A program made the position numbers and the translations under genes. Of a stretch of DNA of 52,279 bases, positions 25,552 to 31,805 are shown piece after piece (the first letter of the stretch is position 1; each line of letters opens with the position of its first letter). The stretch comes from Planctomycetota bacterium. Lineage in GTDB: Bacteria; Planctomycetota; MHYJ01; WSZJ01. The notes under the pieces were generated by a model that ran no database searches, was not told where the DNA came from, and saw only the letters and a program-made list of their open reading frames with translations. Location of the stretch: contig JACPRD010000001.1 of assembly GCA_016190145.1 (NCBI GenBank), forward strand, positions 1-52,279, read 5' to 3'.

Positions 25552-26130
25552 ATGCGGATCCTGGCCCTGCTCCTCGCACTCGCCCTCGGCGCTTCGGCCG
25601 CCGAGGCGCCCGCGCCGGAGCGGCATGCCTTCGAAAACGAACCCGTCTTCGGCGGGGACGAGGACGCCGCGCCCGCGGACGCGAAGTCTCCGTCGGCCTG
25701 GGGCGCGTTCGGCAGCCTCGCGGGATACACGATCGTCATCGTGCTGATGCTGGGCGGGCTGCTTTACGGCGTGAAGCGGTTCGTGCCGGGCGTCCGGGCG
25801 TTCGCGCCCACGGAGGCGATCCAGGTGCTCGGACGCCGCCACCTGACGCCGCAGGCCTCCCTGTTCCTCGTGCAGGTCGGGCGGCGCGTGATGCGCGTCG
25901 GGCTGACGAAAGACGGGATGAGCTACCTGGGCGAGATCGCCGACGCCGACGAGGTCGCTCTGGTGCGCGGGCAGTGTCTGGGGAAGAGCGAGGGCGAGGC
26001 GTTCAAGGCCGCACTCAAGCAACAGATGCCTCCGGAACCGGAGCCGCCGTCGGAGCCGGTTGCCGTGAAAAACGAGATCGACTCCATTCGCAAGGTCGTG
26101 GACGGCTGGAGAAAGGCGGCGGCGCTGTGA
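25552..26130 (+). CDS. fliO: flagellar export-gate assembly protein FliO
   Basis: 192 residues. A signal-like N-terminus (MRILALLLALALGASAAE) and an acidic periplasmic segment precede one transmembrane helix (GYTIVIVLMLGGLLYGVKRF). The cytoplasmic domain reads EAIQVLGRRHLTPQASLFLV and VGRRVMRVGLTKDGM, as in FliO/FliZ. The acidic, Pro-rich tail is variable in the family. FliO helps FliP assemble. SD GAGAGGGG lies upstream, and the stop shares a base with fliP. Confidence 0.88.
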   Translation: MRILALLLALALGASAAEAPAPERHAFENEPVFGGDEDAAPADAKSPSAWGAFGSLAGYTIVIVLMLGGLLYGVKRFVPGVRAFAPTEAIQVLGRRHLTPQASLFLVQVGRRVMRVGLTKDGMSYLGEIADADEVALVRGQCLGKSEGEAFKAALKQQMPPEPEPPSEPVAVKNEIDSIRKVVDGWRKAAAL

Positions 26131-26879
26131 TGAAACGCATTCTGCCCGCTCTCGCGATCCTCGCCGCACTCCTCGTGTTCGCCGCGCCCGCGCACGCGCA
26201 GGCAATCCCGACGCTGCCCGGCGTGGAGCGCTCGGACGACCCCGAAAAAGTCGTGACGACGCTCGAAGTCATCCTGCTCCTGACCGTCCTCACCCTGGCG
26301 CCCTCGATCCTCGTGCTCACGACCGCCTTCACGCGCATCGTGATCGTCCTCTCGTTCGTCCGGCGCAGCCTCGGCACCCAGGACCTCCCGCCCAACCAAG
26401 TGCTGATCGGCCTCTCGCTCATCCTGACGTTCATGGTCATGGCGCCCACCTTCCGCGAAATCAAGGAACACGCCCTCGTCCCCTACATGGACAACCGCAT
26501 CACGCAGAAACAGGCGTGGAAGGAAGGCATTGAGCCCATGCGGAAGTTCATGTTCGGCCAGACCCGTCGCAAGGACATCAAGCTGTTCCTCGACATCACG
26601 AAAACGCCCGTGCCGGCCGAAGTGAAGAACCAGGACATCCCGACCGAAGTCCTGGTGCCCGCCTTCGTCATCAGCGAGCTGCGCCGCGCGTTCATCATGG
26701 GCTTCGCGATCTTCCTGCCGTTCCTCGTGATCGACCTCGTGGTGAGCACGACCCTGATCTCGATGGGAATGCTCGTCCTGCCCCCGGTCCTGATCAGCCT
26801 CCCCTTCAAGATCCTGCTCTTCATCCTCGTCGACGGCTGGCACCTCACCGTGGGCAGCCTGGTGACGAGCTTCTATTAG
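26130..26879 (+). CDS. fliP: flagellar export-gate protein FliP
   Basis: 249 residues with a cleavable signal peptide (LAILAALLVFAAPAHAQA), which is typical of FliP, and four membrane segments. Signatures are LTAFTRIVIVLSFVRRSLGT-like (TTAFTRIVIVLSFVRRSLG), PPNQVLIGLSLILTFMVM, VLVPAFVISELRRAFIMGF and SMGMLVLPPVLISLPFKILL. FliP forms the core of the export channel with FliQ and FliR. Confidence 0.97.
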   Translation: MKRILPALAILAALLVFAAPAHAQAIPTLPGVERSDDPEKVVTTLEVILLLTVLTLAPSILVLTTAFTRIVIVLSFVRRSLGTQDLPPNQVLIGLSLILTFMVMAPTFREIKEHALVPYMDNRITQKQAWKEGIEPMRKFMFGQTRRKDIKLFLDITKTPVPAEVKNQDIPTEVLVPAFVISELRRAFIMGFAIFLPFLVIDLVVSTTLISMGMLVLPPVLISLPFKILLFILVDGWHLTVGSLVTSFY

Positions 26880-26942
26880 TTACGGCGCGCGCAGCGCCCC
26901 CCCCTTGCCCTTGACCTTGCCCTCGTCGTTCCGGAGCCCCCC

Positions 26943-27221
26943 ATGGACGTCGACCAATTCCAGAAAGCCGTCGACCTCGGCCGGGAAATGATCCTCCTGA
27001 CCCTCGTCATCTCCCTCCCCCTCCTCGTCGTCGGGCTCGTCGTCGGCCTCGGCATCTCCGTCCTCCAGGCCGCCACCCAGGTCCAGGAACAGACGCTCGC
27101 CTTCATCCCCAAGATCGTCGCCGTGGCCTTCGCGATGTTCCTCCTCCTCCCCTGGCTCATGACCCGCATGACCGAATACACGGTCCGGCTCTTCACCGAG
27201 ATGCCGGGCCTATTTCGCTAG
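26943..27221 (+). CDS. fliQ: flagellar export-gate protein FliQ
   Basis: 92 residues with two transmembrane helices: LLTLVISLPLLVVGLVVGLG-like and IVAVAFAMFLLLPWLMTRM. The motif ISVLQAATQVQEQTLAFIPK is diagnostic. The 63-nt gap from fliP contains pyrimidine-rich words (CCCTTGCCCTTGACCTTGCC), a weak single-arm repeat. Confidence 0.96.
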   Translation: MDVDQFQKAVDLGREMILLTLVISLPLLVVGLVVGLGISVLQAATQVQEQTLAFIPKIVAVAFAMFLLLPWLMTRMTEYTVRLFTEMPGLFR

Positions 27222-27228
27222 GAACCCG

Positions 27229-27573
27229 ATGAACCCCCGCGCCTGCGCCCTCCTGACGCTCACCCTGACCCACACCCTCGCGCGACTGCTGCAGCGGGTG
27301 CGGGCGCGGGCCGGGCGTGAGGAGGCCGAAACGCGGCGGGCCGAGGAAAGGCGCGCGGCGATGCTGGCGAAAGCGGAAGCGGATCTGAAGTACTGCGAGT
27401 ACCTGTGTCTCATCACGGGCGAGGGAACGCGCGCCCCCGCGGCGCCGACGCGGCAGCGCCCGCTCGCGGGGCTGGGCGCGCGCGACTGGGACATGGAGTG
27501 GGATCTCGAGCTGTCGAACTGGGAGTTCCGGCCGCGCGCCATCCCTAAGCCGCCGAGGCCAGGGGCCGCATGA
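27229..27573 (+). CDS. unknown small protein between fliQ and fliR
   Basis: 114 residues starting 7 nt after fliQ; the stop overlaps the fliR start (ATGA). It has an N-terminal Leu/Thr-rich segment (CALLTLTLTHTLARLLQRV), an Arg/Glu helix (GREEAETRRAEERRAAMLAK), a conserved-looking KYCEYLCLITGEG and an acidic aromatic region (DWDMEWDLELSNWEF). I recognise no family. The tight spacing on both sides argues for a real gene in the fliPQR operon. Confidence 0.6.
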   Translation: MNPRACALLTLTLTHTLARLLQRVRARAGREEAETRRAEERRAAMLAKAEADLKYCEYLCLITGEGTRAPAAPTRQRPLAGLGARDWDMEWDLELSNWEFRPRAIPKPPRPGAA

Positions 27574-28349
27574 ACCCCGTCGAGATGTCCCTCCTGCAGT
27601 TCCACTCGTTCGTGCTCGTGTTCTTCCGCGTCACGGCGATGATGATGGTCGCGCCGTTCTTCTCGTCGCGCACCACTCCGACGCAGGTCACGATCGGCCT
27701 CTCGCTCATCCTCTCCGCCGCCCTCTTCCCCGCCGCCGTGCCCGACCCGGTGCCGCTCCAGGGCCTCGGCCAGTTCGCCGTCGCCGCCGGGCTCGAAACC
27801 GCAGTCGGGCTCCTGTTCGGCCTCACCGCGACGTTCCTGTTCGGCGCCGCGTCGCTCGCGGGCGCGCTCATCGACAACGAACTCGGCCTCGGCCTCGCCA
27901 ACATCCTCGACCCGATCACCAATGACCAGGTCTCCCTCGTCGGGCAGTTCAAGTTCCTCTTCGCCACTCTCCTGTTCCTCGTCCTGGACGGGCACCACTT
28001 CCTCCTCACTGCCCTCGGCAACTCCTTCCACGAGGTCCCGCTCCTCGGCTTCTCCTTCTCGAACACCCTGGGCACCTACGTCGCCGATACCCTCTTCACC
28101 GATCTCCTCGTCTCCGCCGTAAAATTCGCCGCGCCCGCCCTCGCCGCCATGTTCCTCGTCACCGTCGCCCTCGCCCTCGTCGCCCGCGCCGTGCCCGAGA
28201 TGAACCTCTTCATCCACGGCTTCAGCGTCCGCATCGGCCTCGGCCTGGCAGTCCTCGCCGTCTCGATCCCGGCCTTCGCCTACGCCTTCGCGAAGCTCTG
28301 GGGCAAGGCGCAAGGCAGCCTGAACCGGCTCCTCGAGCTGATGGCGTGA
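27570..28349 (+). CDS. fliR: flagellar export-gate protein FliR
   Basis: 259 residues with about six hydrophobic segments. Recognisable pieces are SFVLVFFRVTAMMMVAPFFS-like, TQVTIGLSLILSAALFPA, ETAVGLLFGLTATFLFGAAS, IDNELGLGLANILDP and AVPEMNLFIHGFSVRIGLGL. Length and order match FliR, the third subunit of the FliPQR channel. Confidence 0.96.
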   Translation: MNPVEMSLLQFHSFVLVFFRVTAMMMVAPFFSSRTTPTQVTIGLSLILSAALFPAAVPDPVPLQGLGQFAVAAGLETAVGLLFGLTATFLFGAASLAGALIDNELGLGLANILDPITNDQVSLVGQFKFLFATLLFLVLDGHHFLLTALGNSFHEVPLLGFSFSNTLGTYVADTLFTDLLVSAVKFAAPALAAMFLVTVALALVARAVPEMNLFIHGFSVRIGLGLAVLAVSIPAFAYAFAKLWGKAQGSLNRLLELMA

Positions 28350-28427
28350 ACGGGGAACGGGGAACGGGAGAACGGGGAACCAGGCAACGACCGCCGAAAC
28401 GAAGCACGAAACACGAAGCACGAAACC
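28348..28427. repeat. two half word repeats in the fliR-flhB spacer
   Basis: 28348-28382 reiterates GAACGGGGAACGGGGAACGG (family of 15891-16000). 28396-28427 reiterates AAACGAAGCACGAAACACGA (family of 33894-33964). Different word families are abutted, and neither has its complementary arm. Confidence 0.7.
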
Positions 28428-28463
28428 CACGTAACCTGACCCACATCGGATAAACCGCGAACC

Positions 28464-29531
28464 ATGGCCGAAGACGTCTTCGAATCTGAGGACCGCACCG
28501 AACCCGCGACGCCACGCAAGCTCGAGGAGGCGCGCGAGCGCGGACAGGTCGCCCGCTCCACGGACCTGAATTCCGCCCTCGTCCTCCTCGCCGCTATGCT
28601 CGCTTTCCATTTCTTCGGCCGCGGTTACTTCGACGGCATGGCCCAGGTCGCCCGCCACGTCTTCGGCACGCTCGACGAAATCGACTTCACCGCCGACAGC
28701 CTCACCTCCCGCTTCGGCCTCCTCCTCTGGCTCCTCGTCCGCGCCCTCGGCCCCTTCCTCGCCGCCGTCCTCGCCGTCGCCCTCGCCTCCAACTGGGTCC
28801 AGGTCGGATTCCTCTTCACAGGCACCCCCCTCACCCCCACCTGGTCAAAAATCGACCCGATCCAGGGCTTCAAGCGCATGTTCTCCATGCGCGCCCTCGT
28901 CCGCCTCGCCGCCGGCCTCCTCAAGCTCGCCGTCATCGCCGGCGTCCTCTGGTGGACCCTCTCCGAACAGATGCCCGCCCTCCTCGCCCTCCCCGCCCTC
29001 TCCGTCCCCCAGATCGCCGCCGTCATCGCCGACTGCGCCTTCGCCGTCGCCATCCGCGCCGCCATCGCCCTCACCGCCCTCGGCATCCTCGACTTCGCCT
29101 TCCAACGCTTCCAGTACGCCCGCGACCTGCGCATGTCGAAGCAGGAGGTGAAAGAGGAGCTGAAGCGGCTCGAAGGAAACCCCCGGGTCCGCGAGCGCCG
29201 GCGCGCGATCCAGCGGCAGCTCGCGATGCAGCGCATGATGGCCGCGGTGCCGAAGGCGGCGGTCGTGGTGACGAATCCGACGCACCTGGCCGTGGCGCTG
29301 GCCTACGACGAGAAGATGGCAGCGCCGAAGGTCGTGGCGAAGGGGGCCGACCTCGTGGCGGAGCGGATCCGCGAGGTGGCGCACGAGTACGACGTCCCGA
29401 TCATCCAGAAGCCGCCGCTCGCGCAGGCGCTGTTCAAGGGGTGCGAGGTGGGGCAGGAAGTGCCGCCTAAGCTGTATGAGGCGGTGGCGGAGATATTGGC
29501 GTATGTCTATTCGCTGAAGAAGGTTGCGTAG
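28464..29531 (+). CDS. flhB: flagellar export-gate protein and substrate switch FlhB
   Basis: 355 residues. The N-terminus has DRTEPATPRKLEEARERGQV, typical of FlhB. Four membrane helices and a cytoplasmic linker follow. The autocleavage motif NPTH occurs in VVVTNPTHLAVALAYDEKM, and the C-terminal domain has IIQKPPLAQALFKGCEVG. It switches export from hook to filament subunits after contact with FliK. Synonymous codons change sharply near 29128: CTC/GCC before, CTG/GCG/GTG after, close to the membrane/cytoplasmic domain boundary. Confidence 0.97.
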   Translation: MAEDVFESEDRTEPATPRKLEEARERGQVARSTDLNSALVLLAAMLAFHFFGRGYFDGMAQVARHVFGTLDEIDFTADSLTSRFGLLLWLLVRALGPFLAAVLAVALASNWVQVGFLFTGTPLTPTWSKIDPIQGFKRMFSMRALVRLAAGLLKLAVIAGVLWWTLSEQMPALLALPALSVPQIAAVIADCAFAVAIRAAIALTALGILDFAFQRFQYARDLRMSKQEVKEELKRLEGNPRVRERRRAIQRQLAMQRMMAAVPKAAVVVTNPTHLAVALAYDEKMAAPKVVAKGADLVAERIREVAHEYDVPIIQKPPLAQALFKGCEVGQEVPPKLYEAVAEILAYVYSLKKVA

Positions 29532-29539
29532 ACCGGCCA

Positions 29540-29571
29540 GCCATAAGCCATAAGCTAGAAGCTATAAGCTG
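29540..29571. repeat. single-arm word repeat (CCATAAGCCATAAGCTATAAGC family)
   Basis: Reiterated CATAAGC/TATAAGC words follow flhB. The family recurs at 45182-45214 and, with both arms, at 46139-46257. No right arm is seen here. Confidence 0.7.
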
Positions 29572-29693
29572 AAAGGCCACCACCGGAGGATTGCGGTCGG
29601 ACGTCGGTGGAGCACAATGAAGGACCGAGGCTCCACTGCTCCCCGCAAGGGCGCGTTGAAGGGCGGGTGCGGTGGAGGTAGACTGGGACTCGT

Positions 29694-30245
29694 ATGAAGA
29701 CCGCCGCACATGTTTCCGCTGAACGCTTCGAACGAATCGCGCACGAGCTCGGTCCGTGCGAGCTCGTGAAAGGAGAAATTGTTCCGATGTCTCCGGGGGG
29801 GTTCGAACCCAGCCGGGTCGTCATGCAGATTGCCGGAATGCTGTGGACATGGGCGAATCGCGCCGGAACCGGCCGGGTCGTCACGGGCGAGGCCGGAATC
29901 CTGGTCGACCGGAATCCCGACACCGTGCGCGGCGCGGACGTTCTTTACATCTCCTTCAAGCGCCTGCCGAAGGGGCGCGAGTGGGCCGGTTTCCTGCGGC
30001 AGCCGCCCGAGGTCGTCGTCGAGGTGCTCGGACAGAAGGACACCTGGGACGAACTCGAAGCCAAGGTCGCCGAGTATCACAAGTTCGGCGTAGACATCGT
30101 CTGGGTGGCCGAGCCGAAGACCCGCTCAGTGCGGATTTACTCGCGCGGCGTCGAGCCCGCGGTGGTGCAGGGAGACGATGAGATTTCCGGCGTCAAGCTG
30201 CTCCCGGGCTTCCGCTGCAAGGTGAGAGAGTTCTTCGCGGAATAA
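29694..30245 (+). CDS. Uma2-family putative restriction-endonuclease-fold protein
   Basis: 183 residues. CELVKGEIVPMSPGG is the family start; PDTVRGADVLYISFKRLP, PPEVVVEVLGQKDTWDELEA and KVAEYHKFGVDIVWVAEPKT hold the acidic and Lys residues of the PD-(D/E)XK-like core (E-V-L and the K of KVAEY). The family is abundant in cyanobacteria and environmental genomes; its function is unproven. Its stop abuts the convergent higA stop with no spacer. Part of an accessory island between flhB and flhA. Confidence 0.85.
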   Translation: MKTAAHVSAERFERIAHELGPCELVKGEIVPMSPGGFEPSRVVMQIAGMLWTWANRAGTGRVVTGEAGILVDRNPDTVRGADVLYISFKRLPKGREWAGFLRQPPEVVVEVLGQKDTWDELEAKVAEYHKFGVDIVWVAEPKTRSVRIYSRGVEPAVVQGDDEISGVKLLPGFRCKVREFFAE

Positions 30246-30563
30246 TTAGCCTGCGTGATCTGCCCGCGCGGGGATCGCCCGCCACGGCCTGATCTTCTTC
30301 AACCTATCGGAGAGGGCGTCCTCTGCGACCTCCGTGTCGTACGCCACCTGTGCCCGCAGCCAGTAGCCGTTGGACAGGCCGAAAAACCGGCACAGACGCG
30401 AATCGGTATCGGCGGTCACGGCACGCCGTCCCGCGACGATCTCACCGATCCGCTGAGCGGGCACGCCGATCTCCTTCGCGAGTCGGTACTGCGAGAGGCC
30501 CATCGGCCGGAGGAACTCCTCGCGCAGCAGCTCGCCGGGCGTCACGGCCTTGAGCCTCTGCAT
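30246..30563 (-). CDS. higA: HigA-type antitoxin (XRE/HTH)
   Basis: 105 residues. TPGELLREEFLRPMGLSQYR, LAKEIGVPAQRIGEIVAGRR and AVTADTDSRLCRFFGLSNGY are the conserved helix-turn-helix of HigA/VapI antitoxins; the family tail YDTEVAEDALSDRLKKIRPW follows. HigA normally neutralises the HigB mRNA interferase encoded just upstream. Here only a HigB C-terminal remnant is found, so this antitoxin appears orphaned. Confidence 0.92.
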   Translation of the reverse strand: MQRLKAVTPGELLREEFLRPMGLSQYRLAKEIGVPAQRIGEIVAGRRAVTADTDSRLCRFFGLSNGYWLRAQVAYDTEVAEDALSDRLKKIRPWRAIPARADHAG

Positions 30564-30575
30564 GACCTCACTCCC

Positions 30576-30635
30576 TCAATGGTAGTTCACGATTTCGACG
30601 TCCTCCGCGGGCGTCGCGTGGAACACCTTGTTGCA
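30576..30635 (-). pseudogene. HigB toxin C-terminal remnant
   Basis: In the frame ending at the stop 30576-30578 the sequence reads CNKVFHATPAEDVEIVNYH, close to the invariant HigB C-terminus (DVEIVDYH). It ends 12 nt before the higA start, the normal higB-higA spacing. Upstream of it, similarity is lost and a different small gene occupies the DNA, so most of the toxin gene has been deleted or replaced. Confidence 0.6.
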
Positions 30636-30646
30636 CCTTGCTCCCG

Positions 30647-30850
30647 TTAGAGCACCCACAACGCACCCTCCCCGAGGTGAACCGTGAAATCTTCATACGG
30701 CCCCTCCTTCGTTTCGAAGACGAGGATAGCCCCGGATGAGAATGTGAGGGTGAAGTGATGATTGTCTCTTCGCGACCAGGACGAGACCACCGTTCCAACC
30801 AGCCCGTCCAGGCACTCGCTGGTCTTCCACTTGCTGCACCGGCGTGTCAG
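30647..30850 (-). CDS. small immunity-like protein with probable CTG start
   Basis: 67 residues. The frame reads RCSKWKTSECLDGLVGTVVS, SWSRRDNHHFTLTFSSGAIL and VFETKEGPYEDFTVHLGEGA, which looks like a compact beta protein of immunity type. The only upstream start-like codon after the in-frame stop is CTG at 30850, which overlaps the previous gene's stop as CTGA, mimicking an ATGA coupling. Either CTG is used or the start has mutated. Similarity to polymorphic-toxin immunity proteins is my impression only. Confidence 0.5.
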   Translation of the reverse strand: MTRRCSKWKTSECLDGLVGTVVSSWSRRDNHHFTLTFSSGAILVFETKEGPYEDFTVHLGEGALWVL

Positions 30851-31254
30851 GCGACATGTTCACCGCTCGCAGCCAAGGTCGCGAGGATGTCCTGCACCGC
30901 TGCATCTTCGACACCTCGGAACTCCAGGCCGCAGGTGTAGGTCACGAAGAGCATCTGTCTGTGGTTGCGAAGGTACCACTGCCTCCAGTAGCGGTCTTTA
31001 CGGTTGAAGGCTAACTCGAATCCAACAAACTCGCCGGCTTGCGTCGGCTTGGCTGTCGCACCGGCGTCGAGATGCTCCGCCGCGAATTCCCGCAGATCCG
31101 CAGCCAGGACGTCGGAGTCCTTGAACGCGGCGCTGAGCTGGAGCGCACCGATCTCGTCATCCGCGACAAGCGTCGCGCATTCCTTGTCGTGCCGCGCGTG
31201 CCAGCCGTCGGGGACAAGCAACGACCACGTTGCTCGTCCAAAGCGCGTGTTCAC
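30847..31254 (-). CDS. small soluble protein, immunity- or DcrB-like
   Basis: 135 residues from a GTG at 31254 with GAGAGG upstream. Composition is balanced and globular: FGRATWSLLVPDGWHARHDK, LQLSAAFKDSDVLAADLREF, EFVGFELAFNRKDRYWRQWY and LRNHRQMLFVTYTCGLEF. The pattern (W-L-PxGW, then an amphipathic helix and Trp-rich strands) resembles DcrB/immunity folds. No signal peptide. The stop overlaps the CTG of the downstream small gene. Confidence 0.65.
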   Translation of the reverse strand: MNTRFGRATWSLLVPDGWHARHDKECATLVADDEIGALQLSAAFKDSDVLAADLREFAAEHLDAGATAKPTQAGEFVGFELAFNRKDRYWRQWYLRNHRQMLFVTYTCGLEFRGVEDAAVQDILATLAASGEHVA

Positions 31255-31520
31255 TCTGTTCGCCTCTCATGAACCAAGGGGTATTAGTCTATCTCCATTC
31301 CACCTGCCCAGCGAAAACCCACGAGATCGTCTAATTGTCACACGCGCACACCACCGCACATGGGACACCGTAACTCTCGTCGCGGTCTGGCCAACCAGGA
31401 GGCTTCGGCCTATCGCGCAGAACACCCTGTGGGGCCTGAGGGACCGCGTGGAAGTCATGAGGCGGCGATGGAGGCGCCGCCGCATGTCTATTCGGCGCAA
31501 TAGGTTGTGTCGCGATCGAA

Positions 31521-31630
31521 GGACAATTTTGAATTATGAATTATTAATTTTGAATTAGACACCATTTGGGTGGTCTCGGCCTGCGCCGGCTCTCAAATTC
31601 AAAACTCAAAATTCAAAATTAAAAATTGCC
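31521..31630. repeat. word-type inverted repeat (AATTTTGAATT family), second copy
   Basis: The left arm 31521-31560 (GAATTATGAATTATTAATTT) and right arm 31591-31630 (AAATTCAAAACTCAAAATTC) are complementary with shifts. It is the same family as 12688-12793 and lies just before flhA. The rest of the 31255-31805 gap (about 550 nt) holds no gene I can support; it may carry decayed island DNA. Confidence 0.8.
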
Positions 31631-31805
31631 CTTCCCCCTCCCCTCCGTCCGATAACTCCTCAGGCGGTCCTCCGTCGAGGGGCCGGAGTCCGCCTGTCCC
31701 TTCGCCATTTGTCCCTCATCGGCCAATCCTCAACGCGGCGCGGGCGGGCCCGGTCTCGGCCGGTCCCTTCCCCGCCGCTTGGGGCAGGCCCGACAACGGG
31801 GAAAA

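Noticed and set aside
30568..30798. 76-residue - strand frame over the HigB remnant
   Set aside because: Its translation is Arg/Ser/Gly-rich without family features. Two other frames in the same DNA give the HigB tail and the 67-residue immunity-like protein.
31004..31558. 184-residue + strand frame opposite the 135-residue gene
   Set aside because: The - strand frame has balanced globular composition and a GTG with SD; the + frame is Ser/Arg-rich and runs into an AT-rich repeat.
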